Source: JAFKKS01 sp050187875
GTDB taxonomy: Bacteria > Pseudomonadota > Alphaproteobacteria > Rhizobiales > Xanthobacteraceae
Direction of reading: 5' to 3'
NCBI GenBank assembly: GCA_050187875.1
Contig: JBFWXB010000027.1
Coordinates: forward strand, 1-64,000
DNA length: 64,000 nt
Shown in pieces: positions 42,165 through 50,654 of this stretch. Every line of letters begins with the position of its first letter. Within the stretch, counting starts at the first letter, position 1. A model generated the notes under the pieces. The model was not told the DNA's origin. It saw nothing but the letters and a program-made list of their open reading frames with translations, and did not search any database. A program made the translations under genes and the position numbers.

Positions 42165-42296
42165 CAAAAATGGGCGGCGAACTCTAAGGCCAAAGATTGC
42201 TCGCGCGGAATGCGAAAAAAGGTGAAGAGCGGCGGCATGTTAGTTTGCCCAAAAGAGCAGTGGTACTAACCTCCGGTAGCGGTAGGGCGGTCTCTT

Positions 42297-43895
42297 TCAA
42301 CGCCGACGCAGGCGCCGCTGCAGGCAGAACAGAAAGGCCGCGCCGACCAGGAGCAGCGCGCCACCATCACCCATATGGACATAGAGCGGTGGGTCGATCG
42401 GCTTCGGCAGCGGCGCATCGAGCACGGTTTCCGCGCCCAGCGGCAGCGACGCAACAACGCGGCCGAGCGGGTCGACCACGGCGGAAATGCCCGTATTGGC
42501 GCCACGCACGAGCGGCAAGCCTTCTTCGATGGCGCGCACGCGCGCCTGCTGGAAATGCTGATAGGGACCGGTGCTGTTCCCGAACCAGCCATCATTGGTG
42601 AGATTCAGCATCCATCCAGGCCGCGGCCCTGTCGGCACGGCGGCGCCTGGGAAAATGATCTCGTAACAGATGAGCGGGAGCGCCGGCGGCGTGCCCGGAA
42701 TAGTCAGCAGGCGCCGCCGCGCGCCCGAAAGGAAACCGCCATGCACCTTGGTGAGCTGCTGCAGTCCGATACTTTCGAGCAGTGACTGGAGCGGCAAATA
42801 TTCGCCGAACGGCACGAGATGCGTCTTGTCGTAGACGCCGAGGATCGAACCGTCGTGGCTGATGACGTAGATCGAATTATAGGCCTGCAGCCCGCGTCCG
42901 GGCGCGGCCGGCGGCTCGCCGCGAGCGGCGCCGGTGATCAACACAGTGCCGACCGGCAACAGGTTCGCGATCTGCGCGAGCGCATCGGGCTCGCGGGTCA
43001 ACAGGAACGGAAACGCCGACTCCGGCCAGATCAGGTGCGTGATGCCGCGCAAGCCGTCGCCACCGCTACCGTCGGGGTTCTGGCGCGCGGATAGCGTAAG
43101 GTAGCGGCGCATCACCTCGGCCTTGGCGCCGTAGTTGAATTTTTTGTCCTGCGGCAGATTCGGCTGCATGATGCGCAGCTTCACGTGATCGACGAATGTC
43201 GTCGGCAGCGCCGAAAGGCGCCCAATGCCGTAGATCGCCATCAGCGCGAGAAGCGCGAGCGCCGCACCGGGCAGGAGAAGAGGGCGGGGCGTGTCCTTGC
43301 GATCGTCGGCGAGAACCGCGGGGCTTGCGAAGATCGCGACGGCGAGGAACGTCAAGCCCCATAGCCCCACAACGCTGGCGCTTTGCGCCAGCGCCAGCGG
43401 CGTGGTGAGCGCGTAGCCGAAAGCATTCCAGGGAAAGCCGCTGAGCGCATGGCCGCGCAGCCATTCGGCGGCTGTCAGGCTGGCGGCGAGCGCGAAGACG
43501 CGCGCCGGCCCTGGCGTCCACAGCGCACCGGCGAGCGCCGTCCCGATCGCGGTGAAGATCGCAAGCAGCGCCGGTAGCCCGAGCACGGCGAAGGGCATCA
43601 GCCACGCGAAAGTCTTTGCGTCGACGAGGAACGCGATGCCGACCCAATAGAGGCCGGCGACGAAATAGCCGAAGCCGAACCACCAGCCGACGGCGGCGGC
43701 GCTCATCGCCCGGCCCCAGCGGCCGGCCGCGGCGCCGTCGATCATCCAGACGAGGACGGGGAACGTGACAAAGAGGATCGGCCAGGCATTGAAGGGCGCG
43801 AGCGCCAATGTCGAGGCGGCGCCGGCGATCCAGGCGATGGCGGCACGGCGCCATCCCCATGCGAGCACGACGGCGTTGGCGATGCGGGTCAGCAT
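42297..43895 (-). CDS. lnt: Apolipoprotein N-acyltransferase
   Basis: This ~532-residue inner membrane enzyme acylates the N-terminal Cys of lipoproteins. The first half has several membrane helices (AAIAWIAGAASTLALAPFNAW, FALAASLTAAEWLRG). The second half is a carbon-nitrogen hydrolase domain with the Glu-Lys-Cys triad: Glu in WPESAFPF, Lys in YDKTHLVPFGEYLP, Cys in LICYEIIFPG. A C-terminal membrane helix and an Arg-rich end follow. ATG 43895 is chosen because upstream residues are not hydrophobic and lack a ribosome site. Confidence 0.93.
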   Translation of the reverse strand: MLTRIANAVVLAWGWRRAAIAWIAGAASTLALAPFNAWPILFVTFPVLVWMIDGAAAGRWGRAMSAAAVGWWFGFGYFVAGLYWVGIAFLVDAKTFAWLMPFAVLGLPALLAIFTAIGTALAGALWTPGPARVFALAASLTAAEWLRGHALSGFPWNAFGYALTTPLALAQSASVVGLWGLTFLAVAIFASPAVLADDRKDTPRPLLLPGAALALLALMAIYGIGRLSALPTTFVDHVKLRIMQPNLPQDKKFNYGAKAEVMRRYLTLSARQNPDGSGGDGLRGITHLIWPESAFPFLLTREPDALAQIANLLPVGTVLITGAARGEPPAAPGRGLQAYNSIYVISHDGSILGVYDKTHLVPFGEYLPLQSLLESIGLQQLTKVHGGFLSGARRRLLTIPGTPPALPLICYEIIFPGAAVPTGPRPGWMLNLTNDGWFGNSTGPYQHFQQARVRAIEEGLPLVRGANTGISAVVDPLGRVVASLPLGAETVLDAPLPKPIDPPLYVHMGDGGALLLVGAAFLFCLQRRLRRR

Positions 43896-43933
43896 CAGAT
43901 CGAGAGGTTGGCGGCTGGGCGATAGGTCGAAAC

Positions 43934-44038
43934 CGTCATCCTGAGGTGCGAGGCGCAAAGCGCCGAGCCTCGAAGGACGACGGCCCGTGTCTTGGCCATC
44001 CTTCGAGGCGCGGCTTTGCCGCGCACCTCAGGATGACG
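43934..44038. repeat. Palindromic intergenic repeat, family 1 copy A
   Basis: The outer arms CGTCATCCTGAGGTGCG and CGCACCTCAGGATGACG enclose a second stem (CCTCGAAGGACG/CATCCTTCGAGG). The whole element could fold into a long cruciform or RNA hairpin between ybeY and lnt. A second copy lies at 59332-59430. Mobile or structural repeats of this type are common in Bradyrhizobium-like genomes. Confidence 0.8.
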
Positions 44039-44081
44039 ACATCGAGAGTGGCGGCAGTTCTGCTGCAACTGGTTATGTCTC

Positions 44082-44621
44082 TCAGGACGCATAAGGATCG
44101 GGAATGTCGATTCGCGCGAGAATCGCACGTTCCAGCGCCTCCATCACCTCCGCGTCCGTATCTTTCTCGTGGTCGTAGCCGGCAAGATGCAGAAAGCCGT
44201 GGATCGCGAGGTGCGCCGCGTGGTCGGCGAAGGGCTTGCCGCCTTCCTGCGCCTCGCGCGCCGTGGTCCCGTAAGCGATGATGACATCGCCCCAATGGAC
44301 GGGCGCGCCTGGTGCGCTTTCGCCGCGTGGCGCGGGGAAGGACAGCACATTGGTCGGCTTGTCCTGCCCGCGCCAATCGCGATTGAGCGCGCGCACGGCG
44401 GCATCATCGCTGAGCGCGAGCGCAAGTGCCACATTACCGGCGTCGCTAGGTAATGGCGTCACCGGCTTCGGCGCATCCTTTTCGCACAGCCGCGCGGCGG
44501 CGGCCGCAATCGCCTTGCGCAGATGCGCCGCGATCTTCGCCTCGCGCTTCCATTGCGACGATTGAACAAGGACTTCAACCTTCGGCGCCCCGGCTTTGAT
44601 GCCGCGCCGACGGGGTGTCAC
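44082..44621 (-). CDS. ybeY: Endoribonuclease YbeY
   Basis: This 179-residue metalloprotein acts in 16S rRNA maturation and ribosome quality control. The zinc motif HLAIHGFLHLAGYDH holds the three His in H-x3-H-x5-H spacing. The conserved NRDWRGQDKPTNVLSFP precedes it. It starts at GTG 44621, overlapping the phoH stop by four bases, so both come from one transcript. In many relatives a CBS-domain transporter gene lies between ybeY and lnt; here only the palindromic repeat is found. Confidence 0.93.
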   Translation of the reverse strand: MTPRRRGIKAGAPKVEVLVQSSQWKREAKIAAHLRKAIAAAAARLCEKDAPKPVTPLPSDAGNVALALALSDDAAVRALNRDWRGQDKPTNVLSFPAPRGESAPGAPVHWGDVIIAYGTTAREAQEGGKPFADHAAHLAIHGFLHLAGYDHEKDTDAEVMEALERAILARIDIPDPYAS

Positions 44622-45655
44622 AGGTGCCCCTCGCGGCGCGCTTGTACCGCCGCGTCGTAGGCGGCGACGATGCGGCCAACCAGCTCGTGGCGCACGACAT
44701 CTGTCGCCGTGAATGTCGCAAAGCCGACGCCCTCGACGTCCTGAAGCAGCTCCAGCGCCTCGACCAGTCCGGACTTCTGTCCGCCGGGAAGGTCGATCTG
44801 GCTCGGATCGCCATTGACGATCATGTGCGAGTTCTCGCCGAGCCGCGTAAGGAACATCTTCATCTGCATCGACGTGGTGTTTTGCGCTTCGTCGAGAATG
44901 ATGGCGGCGTTGGCGAGCGTGCGGCCACGCATGAAGGCGAGCGGCGCGATCTCGATCTCGCCCGTCTGCAGTGCGCGCTCGACGATGCGCGCATCCATGA
45001 GGTCATAGAGCGCGTCATAAACCGGGCGCAGGTAGGGATCGACCTTCTCGCGCATGTCGCCGGGCAGGAAGCCGAGGCGCTCGCCCGCCTCGACCGCGGG
45101 TCGCGAGAGGATGATGCGGTCGACTTCTTTGCGCTCGTAGAGCGCGATGCAATGCGCGACCGCAAGCCACGTCTTGCCCGTACCCGCCGGACCGGTGCCG
45201 AAGACGAGCGCGTTGCGCTTGAGCGCGCGCAGATACGCGTCTTGCGCGGGCGTGCGCGCGCGGACCGGACGCTTGCGCAGATTGATCTCGGTGAAGCCGC
45301 CGCCTTTGCCTTCCGCATCGGCGGGAAAGAGCGAGCCTTGCGCCAGCGATTGGCGCACCGCGCCTTCGACGTCGCCCGGCGCGAGGTCGCGGCCGCGCTT
45401 GAGCTGTTCGTAGAGGCCTTCCAAGACGCGCTTCGCCTGTGCGATGGCGTCGCGTGCGCCCTCGAGGGCGACGTGGTTGCCGCGCTGCTCGGCGGTGACG
45501 TTGAGGCGGCGTTCGATCAGGCTGAGGTTCTGCCCGTACTGGCCGAACAGGATCGAAGCGAGCCGATTGTCGTCGAAGGCGAGGTCGACCTGGTGGCGGG
45601 AGCCCGCCGCAAGCGCGGCCGGCGAGGGATGGGCGGTCTGTGCAGGGGGGCGCAA
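44618..45655 (-). CDS. phoH: PhoH family ATPase
   Basis: This 345-residue protein has a KH-like N-terminus and a PhoH P-loop domain with GPAGTGKTWLAVA, SRPAVEAGERLGFLPGDM, IILDEAQNTT (Walker B) and NGDPSQIDLP. PhoH proteins are cytoplasmic ATPases linked to RNA metabolism, consistent with coupling to ybeY. The start appears to be TTG 45655 behind GAGGG; no ATG occurs before the conserved region. It begins eight bases after the miaB stop, so miaB, phoH and ybeY form one unit. Confidence 0.92.
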   Translation of the reverse strand: MRPPAQTAHPSPAALAAGSRHQVDLAFDDNRLASILFGQYGQNLSLIERRLNVTAEQRGNHVALEGARDAIAQAKRVLEGLYEQLKRGRDLAPGDVEGAVRQSLAQGSLFPADAEGKGGGFTEINLRKRPVRARTPAQDAYLRALKRNALVFGTGPAGTGKTWLAVAHCIALYERKEVDRIILSRPAVEAGERLGFLPGDMREKVDPYLRPVYDALYDLMDARIVERALQTGEIEIAPLAFMRGRTLANAAIILDEAQNTTSMQMKMFLTRLGENSHMIVNGDPSQIDLPGGQKSGLVEALELLQDVEGVGFATFTATDVVRHELVGRIVAAYDAAVQARREGHL

Positions 45656-45663
45656 GAGGTCCC

Positions 45664-47145
45664 TCAGGCTCCGGTTTGCATGGCGGCGGCACGGCGGCCG
45701 CGATCGGGTTTGACGGCGGGAGTCTGCGTCAGGGCGATGCGTCCGAGCAAGCTATAGACGCGCACATCGTCGATCGATACGGGGACAATGCGGCCGATGT
45801 CCGCCGCATCCGCCATGACCTGGACTGGCTGCAGATAGGGCGAGCGGCCGGTGATCTGGCCCGGGTGGCGGCCGGGCTTTTCGAGCAGTACGTCGAACGT
45901 GCGCCCGACGCACCGCGCATTGAACGCGGCCTGCTCGTGGTCGATCGCGGCTTGCAGCTCCGCGAGCCGCGTCGTCTTCACCTCTTCAGGCACCTGCGCG
46001 TCCATGTCGGCGGCGGGCGTGCCCGGACGCGGTGAGTATTTGAAGGAGTACGCTGCGGCAAATCCCACCTCGGCGACGAGATCGAGGGTGGTGCGGAAAT
46101 CCTTTTCCGTCTCGCCGGGAAAGCCGACGATGAAATCCGACGACAGCGCGATGTCGGGCCGCACGGCCTTCAGCCGTTCGACGGCGCGCAGATAGTCGGC
46201 GCGCGTATGGCGGCGGTTCATCGCCGCGAGCATGCGGTCCGAACCCGACTGCACCGGCAGATGCAGGAACGGCATCAGCGCCGGAAGGTCGCGATGTGCG
46301 GCATAGAGGTCGTCGCTCATGTCGTTCGGATGGCTCGTCGTGTAGCGAAGCCGCGCGAGGCCCGGCACGCCGCTCAGGCGCTCGAGGAGCTTCGCGAGCG
46401 ACCACGTGCTGCCGTCGGCGCCCTCGCCGTGATAGGCATTCACGTTCTGCCCGATCAGCGTCACCTCGCGCACGCCCGCATCCACGAGCCGCTCGACCTC
46501 GGCGACGATCTTTGTAACCGGCCGCGAGACTTCCGCGCCGCGCGTATACGGCACGACGCAGAAGGTGCAGAATTTGTCGCAGCCTTCCTGCACCGTGACG
46601 AAGGCCGTCACGCCGCGTGCGCGGGTCGCGGCGCGCGTCGGCGGCGCGAGAAAATCGAATTTGTCCTCGGTTGCGAAGTCCGTGTCGATCACCGCGCCTT
46701 TTGCCGTGCGCGCGAGCAGCGAGGGCAGGCGGTGATAGCTCTGTGGGCCGACGACGAGGTCAACGGCCGGCGCGCGGGCGACGATCTCGGCGCCTTCCGC
46801 CTGCGCGACGCAGCCGGTGACGCCGATCGTCATGCGGCGGCCTTCGCGCGCCGCGGCGTCTTTCAAGGCGCGGATGCGTCCGAGGTCGGAATAGACCTTC
46901 TCCGCCGCCTTCTCGCGGATGTTGCAGGTGTTGAGGAGAACGAGATCGGCATTGTCCGGCGTCGCCGTCTCGACATAGCCTTCGGCCGCGAGCGCGTCGG
47001 CCATGCGCTGCGCATCGTAGACATTCATCTGGCAGCCGAACGACTTGATGAAGACGCGCCGCGGGGCGGTGGGCGCGAAGCCCGCGGGTTCATCCGGGCC
47101 ACGTGCTGCGGGAGCATCGAAGGTGGGCTTACACGTCAAATCCAT
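45664..47145 (-). CDS. miaB: tRNA-2-methylthio-N6-dimethylallyladenosine synthase MiaB
   Basis: This ~493-residue radical-SAM enzyme methylthiolates i6A37 of tRNAs. The N-terminal domain has the three Cys of the auxiliary cluster (KSFGCQMN, LNTCNIREKA, GVTGCVAQ). The radical-SAM motif is CDKFCTFC, and a C-terminal TRAM domain ends the protein. ATG 47145 (MDLTCKPTF) is chosen. It leads the miaB-phoH-ybeY unit. The gap of about 258 bases to the next gene holds divergent promoters by arrangement. Confidence 0.94.
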   Translation of the reverse strand: MDLTCKPTFDAPAARGPDEPAGFAPTAPRRVFIKSFGCQMNVYDAQRMADALAAEGYVETATPDNADLVLLNTCNIREKAAEKVYSDLGRIRALKDAAAREGRRMTIGVTGCVAQAEGAEIVARAPAVDLVVGPQSYHRLPSLLARTAKGAVIDTDFATEDKFDFLAPPTRAATRARGVTAFVTVQEGCDKFCTFCVVPYTRGAEVSRPVTKIVAEVERLVDAGVREVTLIGQNVNAYHGEGADGSTWSLAKLLERLSGVPGLARLRYTTSHPNDMSDDLYAAHRDLPALMPFLHLPVQSGSDRMLAAMNRRHTRADYLRAVERLKAVRPDIALSSDFIVGFPGETEKDFRTTLDLVAEVGFAAAYSFKYSPRPGTPAADMDAQVPEEVKTTRLAELQAAIDHEQAAFNARCVGRTFDVLLEKPGRHPGQITGRSPYLQPVQVMADAADIGRIVPVSIDDVRVYSLLGRIALTQTPAVKPDRGRRAAAMQTGA

Positions 47146-47403
47146 GCGGTGTGTCGCAACTTGTGTTCTCCGAACGGCGCCGCCGCGTCGCAACCGCGCC
47201 AATGCCCGACCGACGGCCGCCGTGGCGGAAACTCGGCCGGTTTATCGGCTTTCGCCGCAAAAAGGAACCGTGCGCTCTGCGGCCGTCCGGCGTCGGATTC
47301 CGGCTCTTTAGTTCTCCACGCTGCACGCTATGCGCGTCTCAGGCTTGATTCACACTAGATGCTTCTTTATGATTTTCTCGTTTGAAGGGTGTGGGGGCAC
47401 ATC

Positions 47404-47670
47404 ATGAGTAACCATCCGGACCGCCGCGAAGCAATCCGTACGGTGACGGCAATCGTGGCGGGTGTGGTGACGACGGTGGCCTTGCCGTCTCGCTGGACCA
47501 AGCCGGTCATCCAGGCCATCGTCGGGCCGGCAGCAGCCGCGAACGGCCTTTCAACGTTTACGACGTTTACGTTTACGACTTTTTTTTCAACGCCGTTTAC
47601 CTTCACAACTCCCTTTACTACGCTGTTTCCAACCACGACCCGTTTTCCGACGACGAACCCAGGCAACTAA
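47404..47670 (+). CDS. Small protein with Thr/Phe-rich tail, candidate modified-peptide precursor
   Basis: This 88-residue protein begins MSNHPDRREAIRTVTAIVAG: an RR pair, a hydrophobic stretch and then WTKPVIQAIVGPAAAANG. This recalls small Tat-like leader proteins with a 'W-x-KPV' motif and an Ala-rich end. Residues about 50-88 are nearly all Thr, Phe and Pro (TFTTFTFTTFFSTPFTFTTP), then TTRFPTTNPGN. ATG 47404 follows GGGGG. The next gene encodes a kinase/glycosyltransferase/methyltransferase, and the Thr-rich tail would offer many acceptor hydroxyls. It could instead be a secreted structural protein. Confidence 0.6.
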   Translation: MSNHPDRREAIRTVTAIVAGVVTTVALPSRWTKPVIQAIVGPAAAANGLSTFTTFTFTTFFSTPFTFTTPFTTLFPTTTRFPTTNPGN

Positions 47671-47706
47671 AGCGGGGGGAGTGGGCGCATGGCACCCTGA
47701 GGGGCC

Positions 47707-50232
47707 GTGTCGGACGCCGCGACACCGCCGCGGGACGCGGTCAAGACGGCCGCCCGCCGGACCGGTACGCCGCGCGCGGCAGCCTCGATCATCAGCTTCG
47801 GGAACCAGGCCATCCGGCTCGCTTTCCCGGCGACGTGGCAGGGCGAGGTCGAGCATCTGTTTGGGCCGGCGTTGCTTCCGCCGGAGTCCGGAAAGTCAAG
47901 CCGAGATCTCTCGTTCCGGCTTGAGGAGGGGGGGTATGCGATCTGTGCCGGCGCTGAGCGGATCGCGCAGGACATTCCGCAAGCCGACGTGCTCAGGCAC
48001 TTGGCTGAGCACGCGGTAGGCGCCCTGGCCACGGAGGCCCGCAGCGCCGCCTTCCATGCGGGTGCCGTCCTCGGGAACGAACGGGCGATCCTGATCCCGG
48101 GCGCGTCCGGGACCGGCAAGACATCCATCACGGCATGGCTGGTGGATCAAGGGTTCGCGTTCTTGAGCGACGAATTGGCGTTGGCAGCTGACCGGGCGGG
48201 GGACATCCTGGCCTTCCCGAGGGCGATGATCTTCAAGGCCGGCCGCCATGATCGCCTGCTGGCCAATCTCAAGACGCTTGCGGCGGCGCCGGCGCTGGCG
48301 AGCGGCGGATGCACCTTATTGCGACCGGCGGCCGCGCAGTGCGCGCCTCTCCGGCCCTATCCGTGCGGGCTAATGATTTTTCCGCAGCATGAAGCGGGAC
48401 GGCCACTTTCGCTTGCGCCATTATCCGCAGCGCAAGCGGCGCTGCGCCTGATGGCCTACAATCATAGTTCCGAGGAAAACGCGCCGGACCGCGGATTTGC
48501 CGCGGTGACCGCGCTCAGCCGCCAAGCTCCGGCCTTTGCGTTGCACTACGGCGACTACGCGCAGCTTGCCGGAGTGCTCGATGAGCTTGTGCGCTGGGTG
48601 CTCGAAGGACGCCTTGATGCCGGGCAGATTCGGCGGGTGGTCTCCGCGTTCGGCGCCAGCGCAGCCGTCGCGTCCGCACACCCTGCACGCCGGCCAACCG
48701 AAATTCCCGCGCCAACGCCGCGGCGCGTGGCGCCCAAACTCACGATCGGCATGGCCACTTATGACGATTATGATGGCGTCTATTTCAGTCTGCAGGCGCT
48801 GCGCCTTTATCATCCGGAGATTGTCGGCGACGCCGAGTTTCTCGTTATCGATAATCATCCGGACGGGCCGTGCGCGTTCGCGCTAAAGCACCTCGAAGAT
48901 TATGTTCCGAATTATCGTTACGTTCCTTACACGGCGCGCAGGAGCACGACCGTCAAGGGCCAGGTGTTCGAAGAGGCTTCCGGCGAATTCGTTCTCTGCA
49001 TCGACTGCCACGTCTTCGTTGTGCCTGGCGCGCTGAAACGCCTGCTCAATTATTTCGAACGGAATCCCGGCACCCGCGACCTTCTGCAAGGACCGATGCT
49101 GCACGACGACCTGAAACGTATCTCCACGCATTTCGAGCCGAAATGGTGCGGCGGCATGTACGGCCATTGGGCCGACAACGGGAAAGCCGACGACCCCGAT
49201 GCCGAGCCGTTCGAAATTCCGATGCAAGGAACCGGTCTGTTCGCCTGTCGGAAAGAAGCCTGGCTCGGGTTCAATCCCGCGTTCCGCGGCTTCGGGGGTG
49301 AGGAGGGCTACATCCACGAGAAATTCCGGCAAGCGGGGGCGCGCACGCTCTGTTTGCCGTTTCTACGCTGGATGCATCGCTTCAACCGACCGATGGGGGC
49401 CACGTATCCCAACCGCATCGCCGACCGAATCTGGAACTATACGGTCGGCTTCCGCGAGCTCGGCTTGCCCACGGACGGGATCAGGACGCATTTCGTCGAG
49501 CTTATCGGTGAGCAGGAAACCGCAGCGGCGCTGGACAGCATCAGCGAGGCTCTTGACGATCTCTATCCCACCCACGACGAGCCCAGCCATCCGCAGCAGA
49601 TCGCGCGCGCATCGGCGGCGCGGCGTCAGGCTTTCGAGACCATATTCTGGACGAATGGCTGGCAGTGCGCGGAATCTGTCTCCGGCCCCGGATCGACGAT
49701 CGCCACGACATTGCGCTTTCGGGAGGAGTTCGAGCGCCTTCTGCGGGACCTCAAAGTCCGCAGTCTACTGGATGCGCCCTGCGGCGACTTTAATTGGCTG
49801 AGCCACTTCGACCTCGACATCGATAGGTATATCGGAATTGACATCGTGCCGACGCTCATTAGCGCGAACCGCAAGCGCTTCGGCACGCCGAACCGCACGT
49901 TTGTCCACGGCGATATTGTCTGCCAGGACCTGCCCGCAGCTGACTTGATCCTGTGCCGGGACTGTCTCGGACATCTTTCCAATGCCGAGGCGGTGGCTGC
50001 ACTCCAGAACTTTCGTCGCACCGGATCGCGCTGGCTGCTCGCCACAAGTTTCGACGAGTGCAGGGCAAATTGCGACATTGCCGCCGGCGGTTGGCGACCG
50101 GTCAATCTCGAAGCGCCGCCGTTCAACTTGCCTCCGCCTGTCCGCGTCATTGACGAACGGCTCGAAGAATGCGGGCCGGATTATCGCGACAAGTGCTTGG
50201 GCCTGTGGCGGATCGACGATCTGCCGGCCTGA
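47707..50232 (+). CDS. HprK-like kinase / family 2 glycosyltransferase / methyltransferase fusion
   Basis: This 841-residue protein has three parts. Residues 1-320 resemble HPr kinase, with Walker A GASGTGKT (132-139) and FLSDELAL (152-159). Residues about 345-600 form a GT-A-type glycosyltransferase (LTIGMATYDDYDG, VIDNHPDG, LCIDCHVF, FEIPMQGTGLFACRKEAW). Residues about 680-841 form a class I SAM methyltransferase (LDAPCGDFNWL, YIGIDIVP). It starts at GTG 47707 behind GAGGGG, 36 bases after the small Thr-rich protein, and is probably in one operon with it. No membrane segment is seen, so it acts in the cytoplasm. Confidence 0.75.
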   Translation: MSDAATPPRDAVKTAARRTGTPRAAASIISFGNQAIRLAFPATWQGEVEHLFGPALLPPESGKSSRDLSFRLEEGGYAICAGAERIAQDIPQADVLRHLAEHAVGALATEARSAAFHAGAVLGNERAILIPGASGTGKTSITAWLVDQGFAFLSDELALAADRAGDILAFPRAMIFKAGRHDRLLANLKTLAAAPALASGGCTLLRPAAAQCAPLRPYPCGLMIFPQHEAGRPLSLAPLSAAQAALRLMAYNHSSEENAPDRGFAAVTALSRQAPAFALHYGDYAQLAGVLDELVRWVLEGRLDAGQIRRVVSAFGASAAVASAHPARRPTEIPAPTPRRVAPKLTIGMATYDDYDGVYFSLQALRLYHPEIVGDAEFLVIDNHPDGPCAFALKHLEDYVPNYRYVPYTARRSTTVKGQVFEEASGEFVLCIDCHVFVVPGALKRLLNYFERNPGTRDLLQGPMLHDDLKRISTHFEPKWCGGMYGHWADNGKADDPDAEPFEIPMQGTGLFACRKEAWLGFNPAFRGFGGEEGYIHEKFRQAGARTLCLPFLRWMHRFNRPMGATYPNRIADRIWNYTVGFRELGLPTDGIRTHFVELIGEQETAAALDSISEALDDLYPTHDEPSHPQQIARASAARRQAFETIFWTNGWQCAESVSGPGSTIATTLRFREEFERLLRDLKVRSLLDAPCGDFNWLSHFDLDIDRYIGIDIVPTLISANRKRFGTPNRTFVHGDIVCQDLPAADLILCRDCLGHLSNAEAVAALQNFRRTGSRWLLATSFDECRANCDIAAGGWRPVNLEAPPFNLPPPVRVIDERLEECGPDYRDKCLGLWRIDDLPA

Positions 50233-50239
50233 GTTCGGC

Positions 50240-50584
50240 TCAGGGCGACGTATCGTCCGCGAGCCGGGCTGAGCCCTCCGCTCCGGAGGCGGCAGGCTTG
50301 TCCCCGGCGCGCTGCATCAGGCGCAGCGCGCCTTCGCTCACTAGGTTGTCGATGGCGTCGCGCACATCCGCGCGCACCTCGGCCGCGTTGTCCGGGTAGG
50401 CCTCCGCCAGAACGTCGGCGATCTGCGTAACCGTACGTTGGCCGTCGCACAGCGTCCAGACCGTCGTAGCGCTCTCGTTGAGATAAATCGTCTTCTTGAC
50501 GGGAGCCCGATATAGAACGACTTCGCCCTCCAATTCCTCCACGCGATAGCCCCGACGCTGTATAGGCACCGAATTCGGGTCCAT
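50240..50584 (-). CDS. PqqD-like peptide-binding protein
   Basis: This 114-residue protein has the PqqD fold signature: a three-strand start (RRGYRVEELEGEVVLYRA), then IYLNESATTVWTLCDGQRTVTQIADVL and a helical end (VRDAIDNLVSEGALRLM). PqqD-like domains bind leader peptides of ribosomally made, modified peptides and also occur in some polysaccharide loci. ATG 50584 is chosen over an upstream in-frame start. It converges with the fusion gene, with only seven bases between stops. Confidence 0.82.
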   Translation of the reverse strand: MDPNSVPIQRRGYRVEELEGEVVLYRAPVKKTIYLNESATTVWTLCDGQRTVTQIADVLAEAYPDNAAEVRADVRDAIDNLVSEGALRLMQRAGDKPAASGAEGSARLADDTSP

Positions 50585-50654
50585 TTCGCTCTCCCGTTCG
50601 ATAGACGCACACCGAAGGCCTGTGGCGCCATTGTACCAAGTCAATTATGCTTTT

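Noticed and set aside
47560..47650. The ACGTTT-rich stretch as a simple DNA repeat without coding role
   Set aside because: The frame stays open with a good start and ribosome site, and the next gene follows closely; a coding role is more likely, although the repeat may expand by slippage.
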